DNA of 11,570 nucleotides. Source: Chlamydiia bacterium (GTDB taxonomy: Bacteria > Chlamydiota > Chlamydiia > Chlamydiales > JAAZZY01). Positions within the stretch are counted from its first letter, which is position 1, and each line of letters opens with the position of its first letter. Below are positions 1 to 6,292 of this stretch, one piece after another. A program made the translations under genes and the position numbers. Where the stretch lies: positions 1 to 11,570 of the forward strand of contig JAAZZY010000051.1 in assembly GCA_014239035.1 (NCBI GenBank), given 5' to 3'. The notes beneath the pieces are model-generated. The model was not told the DNA's origin. It did not search any database and was given only the letters and a program-made list of their open reading frames with translations.

Positions 1-1976
1 CAATAGCTGCTCAGCTTAACCAAGTTGAAAATCATACCCACCTCTCACAGCTTAGAAGCGTGCGCACTTATAAAGAAGAGTTTGACCAGTTTAACATCTA
101 TTCTTCAGAGCTTCATGAAAACCAAGAGCAGCTTGATAAATCTCGCCAATCTGTTGCTAGTGTGATCTGGTACTTTAATAATAAAGAACTTTCAACAAGA
201 GCCTTAGAAAAACAAGACCCTGAAGTATATAGTCATTGGTTTGCAAATGCTCAGCAAGAGTGGAATGGTTTCTCCACAAATAAAGGTTATGCCTTTAAAG
301 CTCCTGATCAACCGCGAAACACAGTACTTGAGCGTACCTTTAAAAGTGAAGAGCCTGCTCCAAACTACTTCAGCTATATCTTCAGCTTCCTGCCCGTAGT
401 TTTAGTCATTCTACTTCTATGGTTTATCTTCTCTCGTCAGATGAAAGGTATGGGGAACAATGCCATGAGCTTTGGAAAGTCTCCGGCTAAAATGCTTAAT
501 AAATCAGAGTGTAAAGTGACATTTGCAGATGTTGCTGGAATTGACGAAGCTAAAGAAGAACTTGAAGAGATCGTGGACTTCCTAAGAGAGCCTTCTAAAT
601 TTACGGTCCTAGGTGGGCGTATTCCTAAAGGTGTCCTATGCATTGGACCTCCGGGAACAGGAAAAACTTTGATTGCAAAAGCCATAGCAGGAGAGGCAAA
701 TCGTCCATTCTTCGCTATCTCTGGATCAGATTTTGTGGAGATGTTTGTAGGAGTAGGTGCTAGCCGTATTAGAGATCTTTTTGGACAGGCTAAAAAGGAA
801 GCTCCTTGTATTATTTTCATCGATGAAATTGACGCTGTGGGTCGCCACAGAGGAGCTGGAATTGGTGGAGGACATGATGAACGTGAGCAGACACTCAACC
901 AGTTACTTGTTGAGATGGATGGTTTTAACTCGAATGAAGGCGTTATCTTAATTGCAGCGACAAACCGTGCTGATGTACTCGATAAAGCCCTTTTAAGACC
1001 GGGTCGGTTTGATAGAAGAATTGTGGTTGATCTGCCAGATCTTCGTGGACGCTACGAGATCCTAAAAGTACATGCTCGTAAAATTAAACTTGATCCATCA
1101 GTAGATCTTATGGCACTCGCAAGAGGTACAGCTGGCTCTGCCGGTGCAGATCTTGCCAACCTACTCAATGAAGCTGCGCTGATTGCCGCTAGACGAGGAC
1201 GTTCAGCTGTGACAGGCTCAGATGCCTCAGAAGCTTGCGATAAAGTCCGCTACGGTAAAGAAAGACGGTCTCTTGAGCTTTCTGAGCAAGAGAAGAAATG
1301 CACAGCCGTTCATGAATCTGGTCATGCTGTAGCCGCTCTAAGAGTAAAGCATGCCGATCCAGTAGATAAAGTTACTATCATACCACGTGGCTTCTCTTTA
1401 GGTGCCACACATTTCCTTCCAGAGAAAAACAGGGTAAGCTGGTGGAAAAAAGAGCTATACGATCAGCTTATTGTACTCCTTGCTGGACGAGCAGCAGAAG
1501 AGGTCTTTTTAGGAGATGTCTCATCTGGTGCAAAAAATGACATTGAGAGAGCCACGCAGATTGGACGCAATATGATCTGTGAGTGGGGGATGAGCGATCT
1601 ATTAGGTAATGTTGCCCTAGATGATTCTCAGGCCCAACAGCTCTACCCAGGAATGGGTGGTGGTGAGAAAAAGTACTCAGAAGAAACTGCGCAAGTAATC
1701 GATAAAGAAGTAAAAAAAATGATGGATGAAGCTTATCAAAGAGCACACGACATTGTGACAGAAAATAAAGATAAAGTGCAGCTAATGACAGACATGCTCA
1801 TTGAGTTTGAAACTCTTGATGCTGAAGATGTGCATAACATTATGTCAGACAGCTGGGATACGGAGAAAAAACGTAAGAAGCTCAAAGTAACTGATGAGCT
1901 TCAAAAGCTTGCTCCTACAGAGCCTCCGCCTCCACCTGCTCCTGAAAAAAATACAGGAAAACTTGCCTTAGACTAA
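1..1976 (+). CDS. ftsH: ATP-dependent zinc metalloprotease FtsH, 5'-truncated by window edge
   Basis: FtsH is a hexameric inner-membrane AAA+ protease that extracts and degrades misfolded or short-lived membrane and cytosolic proteins. The reading frame is open from base 3 with no stop, so the start lies outside the window and 657 residues are visible. In fragment numbering: a periplasmic region up to about residue 120, a membrane segment at about 123-144, Walker A GPPGTGKT (215-222), Walker B IIFIDEID (270-277), the second region of homology with its arginine fingers (about 320-339), the zinc-binding HESGH (437-441) and the likely third zinc ligand Asp513 in the KNDIERAT context. The tail is proline-rich. 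The periplasmic part before the second membrane segment is already longer than the roughly 70 residues of E. coli FtsH, as expected for chlamydial FtsH. A GTG at base 60 is internal and is not the start. The stop codon overlaps the stop of the convergent 218-aa gene. Confidence 0.97.
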   Translation, partial: IAAQLNQVENHTHLSQLRSVRTYKEEFDQFNIYSSELHENQEQLDKSRQSVASVIWYFNNKELSTRALEKQDPEVYSHWFANAQQEWNGFSTNKGYAFKAPDQPRNTVLERTFKSEEPAPNYFSYIFSFLPVVLVILLLWFIFSRQMKGMGNNAMSFGKSPAKMLNKSECKVTFADVAGIDEAKEELEEIVDFLREPSKFTVLGGRIPKGVLCIGPPGTGKTLIAKAIAGEANRPFFAISGSDFVEMFVGVGASRIRDLFGQAKKEAPCIIFIDEIDAVGRHRGAGIGGGHDEREQTLNQLLVEMDGFNSNEGVILIAATNRADVLDKALLRPGRFDRRIVVDLPDLRGRYEILKVHARKIKLDPSVDLMALARGTAGSAGADLANLLNEAALIAARRGRSAVTGSDASEACDKVRYGKERRSLELSEQEKKCTAVHESGHAVAALRVKHADPVDKVTIIPRGFSLGATHFLPEKNRVSWWKKELYDQLIVLLAGRAAEEVFLGDVSSGAKNDIERATQIGRNMICEWGMSDLLGNVALDDSQAQQLYPGMGGGEKKYSEETAQVIDKEVKKMMDEAYQRAHDIVTENKDKVQLMTDMLIEFETLDAEDVHNIMSDSWDTEKKRKKLKVTDELQKLAPTEPPPPPAPEKNTGKLALD

Positions 1977-2629
1977 CTTACCATGCAAGGAATACAATAT
2001 TCATAACAGAGCTCTGTTGTAAACTTAGACGGTTGCGTGTATTTTGAATAGAGTTTTGCACCAGTTTTTACGACATCAAAAAGCCTTTCTAAGTCTCTTT
2101 CATTAGTCATTTCAGTATGACATCCAGCAAAAAAAACATTGAAAATTGCCTGAACTTTTGATACCTTATTCGTTACGAATGCACGAACCTTTTGATTAGG
2201 GCTGGTTAGCTTCCCGTCTCCCCGTTTGTCTAGTTCGGCATTAATCTGTTTAATCTCAGCATGATCTTTAAAATAGACTCGAACGGCATGTTTAAAAACT
2301 TCACTCGACTGACCATCAGCTAGGATTAGGATGCGAGAGGCAACGTCATGAGTTTTTGAACCTCTAGCTTGTGCAGAAGCAGCGCATTTCTTTCTGAAAG
2401 CTACTGTTCCTTGGTGGTTTATTTGCCCTGAGGCCAAAAGTCTAATTGCGATTTTTTCGACGTTATATTGAGAGCCATTAACTGCTCGGTCAAATCTTGA
2501 AAAGAGACCGCTTAATCCGCGCTTGCTCACAGCTTTTACACCGCCAGTTTTAGCATCTAATTTTAAAAAGTGCTTTTGTGAGTCGAACTTATCAAGTTGT
2601 GTGCTCACTTGTTGTGGAATAGTTGTCAT
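1973..2629 (-). CDS. Unrecognised 218-aa protein with paralogous N-terminal module and C-terminal CaaX-like motif
   Basis: I do not recognise this as a named family. It starts at ATG 2629 behind an AAGGGGC Shine-Dalgarno with 7 nt spacing. No membrane segment or classical signal peptide is evident, and the first 15 residues are Thr/Gln/Ser-rich, which is compatible with a type III secretion signal but not diagnostic. Residues 13-62 carry the module shared with the loci at 2698-3086 and 3856-4677: FDSQKHFLKLD, then SKRGLSGLF, then YNVEKIA. The middle (75-165) is basic and probably helical. The C-terminus is CYEYCIPCMVS, whose last four residues fit a CaaX prenylation box (Cys, two aliphatic-type residues, Ser), with two more cysteines just upstream as in palmitoylated Ras proteins. 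Bacteria lack prenyltransferases, so this would matter only after delivery into a eukaryotic host. The gene converges on ftsH with a 4-nt overlap. It is probably a lineage-specific effector candidate; function unknown. Confidence 0.85.
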   Translation of the reverse strand: MTTIPQQVSTQLDKFDSQKHFLKLDAKTGGVKAVSKRGLSGLFSRFDRAVNGSQYNVEKIAIRLLASGQINHQGTVAFRKKCAASAQARGSKTHDVASRILILADGQSSEVFKHAVRVYFKDHAEIKQINAELDKRGDGKLTSPNQKVRAFVTNKVSKVQAIFNVFFAGCHTEMTNERDLERLFDVVKTGAKLYSKYTQPSKFTTELCYEYCIPCMVS

Positions 2630-2654
2630 ACTTATTGCCCCTTGTGTGAAGGTT

Positions 2655-2660
2655 ATTATA
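2655..2660 (-). promoter_or_regulatory. Possible -10 box for the 218-aa gene
   Basis: The minus strand reads TATAAT at 2660-2655, 25 nt upstream of the ATG, in an AT-rich gap. The hexamer 17 bp further upstream (AAACAA) does not resemble a -35 box, unlike the neighbouring promoters. The gene may therefore also depend on read-through from the promoter at 3123-3151. Confidence 0.4.
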
Positions 2661-2697
2661 TGCTTATTAATTTATACTTGTTTGGTGATCCAAACAC

Positions 2698-3086
2698 TCA
2701 TATGGTGTATATGTGGCCCTGTAGGAGTTCAAGTGCTAAAATGTGATGCTCTTTAGGAGAGGTTCTTTTACTTAGTTCCAAGCATTTATCCTTAAACTTG
2801 AGATAACCAAGATCTTTAGTTTCAAAGTTGGAATAGCCAGAATCTGTATTTAGGGTTGTGTTACTAGATTTCTCGAATTTATCAAAACGCGCCTTGCTAC
2901 AGCACTAATATTGTAGCTTTTGCTGCAAAAGAGACTTTGAACCTTTCTAAAAAATCCAAAGAAACCAGTTTTACTGACAGTTTTGATGCTATTTTTCCCA
3001 TCTAGCTTTAATAGGTGCTTTTTTGAATCGAACTTTGAAAGTTCAAGTTTTATTTTACCCAGGGGTGAAACATATAGTTTTACCAT
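2698..3086 (-). pseudogene. Frameshifted, truncated paralogue of the 218-aa and 273-aa proteins
   Basis: The first frame starts at ATG 3086 behind AGAAGG (8 nt spacing) and encodes 78 residues ending at TAA 2852-2850. Residues 17-66 contain the family module: LSKFDSKKHLLKLD, SKTGFFGFF and SYNISAVARR. The shift point lies near the VARR codons (about 2890-2904). From there the -1 frame, open from 2904, continues for 68 codons to TGA 2700-2698. It encodes FKDKCLELSKRTSPKEHH, which aligns with FRKKCAASAQARGSKTHD of the 218-aa protein if one gap is allowed. This is what a one-base deletion in a once continuous gene would leave. Even after repair the product would lack about 110 C-terminal residues of its relative. 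The promoter and ribosome-binding site are intact. I see no canonical X-XXY-YYZ slippery site, so programmed frameshifting is less likely than decay or a sequencing error. Confidence 0.75.
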
Positions 3087-3122
3087 TTATCTAACCTTCT
3101 TCTTTTGACTTTGCCTATATTA

Positions 3123-3151
3123 ATTATAGCAGGAAAAAAAATCTTAGTCAA
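3123..3151 (-). promoter_or_regulatory. Near-consensus sigma66/sigma70-type promoter of the broken paralogue
   Basis: The minus strand has TTGACT (3151-3146), a 17-bp spacer and TATAAT (3128-3123): 11 of 12 consensus bases at optimal spacing. The -10 box lies 36 nt upstream of the ATG at 3086. The spacer contains a T8 run. Confidence 0.85.
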
Positions 3152-3192
3152 CTAAAAATTAGAGTGTTAAGTAATTATTTGAAAAATACAGC

Positions 3193-3218
3193 AAAAAAAA
3201 GAACTCAAAACTGAGTTC
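3193..3218 (-). terminator. Intrinsic terminator of the 138-aa gene
   Basis: The inverted repeat GAACTCA-AAAC-TGAGTTC (3201-3218) is a perfect 7-bp stem with a 4-nt loop. Read on the minus strand it is followed directly by eight T residues (3200-3193). It sits about 30 nt past the stop of the 138-aa gene and upstream of the next promoter, so these loci are separate transcription units. Confidence 0.9.
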
Positions 3219-3249
3219 ATATTTACAAATGCAACTTTTTACAAATTGT

Positions 3250-3666
3250 TTATCCGGCAGATGCTGCTAAAATAGCAGATGAAGAAGGGGGAGTTGCTTG
3301 AGGATTTTGTTCAAAGGCATCTTCTAGAATTTTTTGAACCGCTTGAGGCTGCTTACTTTTAATTGCTTTGTACTCTTGGATATTTTGAAGGTTTGTTTGG
3401 CCTCCATGATAGTGCTTAATGCGAGAGCATTTACTAAAGGCTGTTCTAGCTGCTTTAACAAGCTTCTGAGCTTGTTTAGTTAGCTCTTGATCTGTTTTAT
3501 TCACACCCTTTGAAACTAACGAGTCAGCGTAGGTTTGCAAAATAGTAACCTGGCGAGACTCTAAGCCCCCATCTTTTCCAGCAACTTCAATCTTGCCTTT
3601 GAAAGCCTCAATCTTGGTAACAGTTGGATTTGTACTCACATATGATGTAATTTTAGCTACTACCAC
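3250..3666 (-). CDS. Unrecognised 138-aa Lys/Gln-rich protein
   Basis: No family is recognised. The start is GTG at 3666: an in-frame TGA lies just upstream, and an AGGA ribosome-binding site sits only 3 nt before the GTG, which is short spacing. No membrane segment or signal peptide is visible. The body is basic and probably largely helical. The C-terminus, roughly from residue 118, is low-complexity (Gln/Pro/Ser/Ala, with PPSSS and AASAG). Unlike its neighbours it lacks the FDxxKHxLKxD module, though it shares their strand, size class and promoter type. A perfect promoter upstream and an intrinsic terminator downstream mark it as a monocistronic unit. That supports it being a real gene despite the lack of homologues I can name. 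Function unknown. Confidence 0.8.
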   Translation of the reverse strand: MVVAKITSYVSTNPTVTKIEAFKGKIEVAGKDGGLESRQVTILQTYADSLVSKGVNKTDQELTKQAQKLVKAARTAFSKCSRIKHYHGGQTNLQNIQEYKAIKSKQPQAVQKILEDAFEQNPQATPPSSSAILAASAG

Positions 3667-3704
3667 AGTTCCTCATGGTGTTATTATTCTTATTCCTTAT
3701 AGGT

Positions 3705-3733
3705 ATTATATCACGTAACTCATTAAATGTCAA
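3705..3733 (-). promoter_or_regulatory. Perfect-consensus promoter of the 138-aa gene
   Basis: The minus strand reads TTGACA (3733-3728), a 17-bp spacer and TATAAT (3710-3705): all 12 consensus positions at optimal spacing. The -10 box is 38 nt upstream of the GTG start at 3666. The first half of the spacer (TTTAATGAGTT) resembles that of the promoter at 10607-10635. Confidence 0.92.
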
Positions 3734-3775
3734 TACTTTTTATAATTTTGAAGGGGTTTTATGAGGTGTTTTGAG

Positions 3776-3820
3776 CGCAAATATAAAAGCATTTATGGCC
3801 GATTTGGCTATAAATGCTTT
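3776..3820 (-). terminator. Intrinsic terminator of the 273-aa gene
   Basis: A 15-bp inverted repeat (arms 3786-3800 and 3806-3820, AAAGCATTTATGGCC against its complement, one mismatched position, 5-nt loop) is followed on the minus strand by TTTTATATTT. It lies about 35 nt past the stop of the 273-aa gene and upstream of the 138-aa gene's promoter. Confidence 0.85.
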
Positions 3821-3855
3821 GTATTCTCTAGTGATTGGAGTAACTTTATTAACTA

Positions 3856-4677
3856 CTACATACCACCTTGATAGCCATCGTTACTGTACTTGCTGGAACC
3901 CCCCCCCCCGAAGTAGCTTCCTCCACTAGAGTTAGCAGAAGTTCTCGGCGCATCTTTTTTATCAAGTTTTCTGCATTCTTCGTTTAAAATGTCCCGTATT
4001 GTAGATGTAGTACGCGGGAACCCTTTTGATGCTAGAAAATACTCAACTATTTTATAACGAGTTGTTCCATAAGGACCGAATGTATTTTTAGAGTGCTTTA
4101 CAACTTCTAGTCCTTCACTTAAAACTTCCATTTGTCGGAATGCAGAATCTCTTAATCGTTGATCTTTAATGCCTCTAGGGATAGATGATATGCCGAATTG
4201 AGTTAAATGGTCCTTGTGAATATCATAGGCCTTTGCAGCAACACTTAAATACGCTTTATACCTTGCCTGTTGAGTATGTCGTTCTGGCTGCTGTAGGGCA
4301 CCAGCTTTACTGAGATCATTGCGAGATTTATTCATGCCAAAAACTCTCGTGAAGATAGCGCCTGCTTTTTTTGCTACTGGTGATTTGGTAGTTAGTTTTA
4401 TATGGGTAAACTTTCTTTTTAGACGTGCAAATCCATCACTTTTACTAATCATACGCAGATTTGTACCTCCGTGAGTCTCAAGTTTAGCCACAGCTTTTGC
4501 CATTTTTTCAGCGTTAAACACATCCTTACCAAAAAGACGACTCATTGGGCGGACAATCCACTTATTTACAAATCCTCCAATGCCTGTCTTGCTTGCTAGA
4601 GTTAGGTCTCTTTTAAGGTAGTGTTTTGATGCATCAAATTCACTTATATTATTAATTGCTTCTGCCGTTGTAACCAT
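3856..4677 (-). CDS. Unrecognised 273-aa paralogue with Gly/Ser/Tyr-rich tail and poly-G tract
   Basis: No named family is recognised. It starts at ATG 4677 with only a weak purine-rich (GAAGAG) ribosome-binding region. Residues 12-62 contain the shared module in variant form: SEFDASKHYLKRD, ASKTGIGGF, then FNAEKMAKAVAKL. The centre (80-245) is strongly basic and probably helical, with no membrane segment. The last 25 residues are Gly/Ser/Tyr-rich (GGSYFGGGGSSKYSNDGYQG). Four glycines at 257-260 are encoded by a run of 11 G. Losing one G would replace the tail after the run with a longer frame ending VVCSS; gaining one would end it early at FQQVQ. The tract could therefore vary the C-terminus without affecting the body. 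It has its own strong promoter and terminator. It may be secreted, like its relatives; that is inference only. Confidence 0.85.
   Translation of the reverse strand: MVTTAEAINNISEFDASKHYLKRDLTLASKTGIGGFVNKWIVRPMSRLFGKDVFNAEKMAKAVAKLETHGGTNLRMISKSDGFARLKRKFTHIKLTTKSPVAKKAGAIFTRVFGMNKSRNDLSKAGALQQPERHTQQARYKAYLSVAAKAYDIHKDHLTQFGISSIPRGIKDQRLRDSAFRQMEVLSEGLEVVKHSKNTFGPYGTTRYKIVEYFLASKGFPRTTSTIRDILNEECRKLDKKDAPRTSANSSGGSYFGGGGSSKYSNDGYQGGM
3899..3909 (-). repeat. Homopolymeric G(11) tract in the 3' end of the 273-aa gene
   Basis: There are eleven consecutive C on the + strand (G on the coding strand). This is the longest G/C homopolymer in an otherwise AT-rich window, and it lies within the coding sequence. 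Tracts of this kind are known hot spots for slipped-strand mispairing, as in chlamydial pmp genes. Confidence 0.95.
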
Positions 4678-4713
4678 ACTAATACTCTTCTCTTCAGTTC
4701 TTCGTCTAAACTC

Positions 4714-4742
4714 ATTATATGAAAAAAACCTTTAAAAGTCAA
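4714..4742 (-). promoter_or_regulatory. Near-consensus promoter of the 273-aa gene
   Basis: The minus strand reads TTGACT (4742-4737), a 17-bp spacer and TATAAT (4719-4714), 36 nt upstream of the ATG. The bases upstream of the -35 box carry A/T tracts (4743-4770) that could act as an UP element. The rest of the gap to 4909 holds no gene; I found only a weak imperfect repeat of the adjacent gene's 3' end. Confidence 0.88.
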
Positions 4743-4909
4743 GTGTTTTTTAGATTTTTTAGGCCAAAAAGTACTAAATATCAGAATTTTGGGGTAAATA
4801 GGCTGTTGTTGGGGCCAAGGTGGGTTTGGAGGGGCTTCGAAGTGTCAAACATGACTTATTTCTATATATTCACGAGGTACTTACTTTAGGAGTTTTTGAG
4901 TCAAAAAGG

Positions 4910-6184
4910 CTAGAGATTAGTATTTTGGGAAAATGGGTTATTTTTTGGGGTAGGCGGGGTTGGAGGAACGTAAAGCTCGGCGCGGAGGATCTTCCAGGCC
5001 TCAAATTGTTCCTTTGTCAGGCCAAATGCTAAATGTTGGTAAGGGTCAGGGTTTCGGATAACATGATCAAGAAAAGGCTCAAAAACATCCCAGTTGGCAT
5101 TTGTAAAAAATTGGTCTGGATTAATGCTATATAAGGCTTTGGCGTAATCTAAGACTTCTTGGTGCTCTTCTTTCATTTTGAAGTAGTTAGTGCAGTACTT
5201 CTCATTTAAATGGGTTTGAAGAGGAATCTGGTCGAATAAAGATTTATCACAGGCTTCCTGCAGGTGAACGAGAAAAGGGCCGTATTGCTGCTTCATTTTG
5301 GTCTCTACAAAATGAGTAAAACGAGCTCCGGACATGTTTTTTAGAGGGGCAAATTTGGAGATAATTTCGTCTCGCTGGGCTTTGAATTCTGCCGGGATAA
5401 CGTGCATTTGATACTTGAAGTAAGCAAGCCTTGTAATATCTTCCTCATTTTCTACAACTGGAGGAGGTTGAGAAATTGTTAAATCAGTCTCTTTACTCTG
5501 ATAGCTGATAGAGTCCTGCTTATAGGTTTCCTGAAAGTGGTCTATAAATTGTTTGACTTTCCTGGTTGCAGCATATTTATTCTCAAATTGGCTATAGCCC
5601 ATTTTTTTACTGTAGCATTCATAGAGGTGTGTCCGTTCTGGGTCTGATCGCTTTGTCAGATTAGGAACAAAGGTCTTTTTTAAAGCTTCTCTGCAGGCTT
5701 GATCTTCGTAGTAATGTTCTGCCATCGAAAAGTAAACCCTTTCATCGCGTGATTGTTTAGATATGCTTTGTAGTTGGGCAAATAGCGGTGCAAAGGCCTC
5801 TGATTCTTCTTTAAATTCATTTTCATTTACAGGTGATGGTGGGGGTGCTGGAGGAGTCGAGGGTAGCCCTTTAGTAAATATAATGGTGCTCATAATTGCA
5901 CAGATGGCAGAGATGCCTAGGTTCTCTATACCGGATCTAAGGTGGTTTATACGGCAAGATAGGGTGTCACAACCAAAACAAAAGTCTTTTACCCCAGAAA
6001 AGATATTATCAGATTTAGAAGAGGTTAAACGGTCAGTTATAGATGAATTACCGCAGGTTGAAATTAAAATTTGCTTTACACCTTTTCTGGCGCTGAGCAG
6101 ACTCTGCATAGCTAATGCTGTGGCAGAGACATATCCGCCAAGTTGCCCCCACTGTATTGAGATCGGTATATCCATAATGGCCAA
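4910..6184 (-). CDS. Unrecognised 424-aa protein with one membrane segment and two proline-rich linkers
   Basis: No family is recognised. Two starts compete. TTG 6184 has CAAGG 7 nt upstream; ATG 6175, three codons later, has no good ribosome-binding site. I list the TTG start. Visible architecture: an N-terminal part with a weakly hydrophobic stretch (about 16-31) and a cysteine group (CFGC...SC, 69-77); one likely membrane helix (about 89-105); a proline-rich linker (TPPAPPPSP, 110-118); a charged, aromatic-rich, probably helical domain (125-225); a second linker (QPPPV, 239-243); another helical domain (250-405); and a C-terminal PPTPPTP. This looks like a membrane-anchored protein exposing a large helical domain. 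It is not the closely spaced two-helix layout of typical chlamydial Inc proteins. It is divergent from rplM and is the outermost gene of the accessory block. Function unknown. Confidence 0.82.
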   Translation of the reverse strand: MAIMDIPISIQWGQLGGYVSATALAMQSLLSARKGVKQILISTCGNSSITDRLTSSKSDNIFSGVKDFCFGCDTLSCRINHLRSGIENLGISAICAIMSTIIFTKGLPSTPPAPPPSPVNENEFKEESEAFAPLFAQLQSISKQSRDERVYFSMAEHYYEDQACREALKKTFVPNLTKRSDPERTHLYECYSKKMGYSQFENKYAATRKVKQFIDHFQETYKQDSISYQSKETDLTISQPPPVVENEEDITRLAYFKYQMHVIPAEFKAQRDEIISKFAPLKNMSGARFTHFVETKMKQQYGPFLVHLQEACDKSLFDQIPLQTHLNEKYCTNYFKMKEEHQEVLDYAKALYSINPDQFFTNANWDVFEPFLDHVIRNPDPYQHLAFGLTKEQFEAWKILRAELYVPPTPPTPKNNPFSQNTNL

Positions 6185-6216
6185 GAGTATGCCTTGAAAA
6201 GATCTTTTAGGACAAT

Positions 6217-6246
6217 TTAATATTGTCTGAGAGTTTTAGGTGTGAA
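6217..6246 (-). promoter_or_regulatory. Possible promoter of the 424-aa gene
   Basis: The minus strand reads TTCACA (6246-6241), an 18-bp spacer and TATTAA (6222-6217), about 32 nt before the TTG start. It is clearly weaker than the promoters of the other accessory genes. Confidence 0.35.
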
Positions 6247-6262
6247 TATTAATTTTTAAACC

Positions 6263-6292
6263 TTGGCAAAAATTACCTAAAATCGTTAAAAT
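6263..6292 (+). promoter_or_regulatory. Probable promoter of rplM-rpsI
   Basis: TTGGCA (6263-6268), an 18-bp spacer and TAAAAT (6287-6292) lie about 32 nt upstream of the rplM ATG in the divergent gap. The match is reasonable, with one deviation in each hexamer. Confidence 0.5.

Noticed and set aside
437..898. Long minus-strand open frames inside ftsH (437-898 and 1468-1746) and similar frames opposite mla genes
   Set aside because: They are antisense to strongly conserved domains, show no recognisable protein features, and are expected shadows of codon bias.
1928..1962. Hairpin TCCTG/CAGGA in the ftsH 3' end as terminator of the 218-aa gene
   Set aside because: Only a 5-bp stem, with the T run in the loop rather than after the stem.
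2005..2018. Perfect 14-bp palindrome AACAGAGCTCTGTT just after ftsH, as a terminator
   Set aside because: It leaves almost no loop, has no U-tract after it on either strand, and lies within codons of the 218-aa gene.
2850..2904. Programmed -1 frameshift in the broken paralogue
   Set aside because: No X-XXY-YYZ slippery heptamer in the register of the first frame and no obvious downstream stem within the overlap of the two frames.
2850..3086. 78-aa frame as a complete small gene
   Set aside because: The family similarity continues in the -1 frame downstream, so the stop at 2850 is better explained as a frameshift in a longer gene.
3889..3909. Poly-G tract as an assembly artefact only
   Set aside because: The frame through 11 G gives a compositionally consistent Gly/Ser/Tyr tail and a stop followed by a proper terminator, so the stated length is plausible. 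Read depth would still be needed to confirm it.
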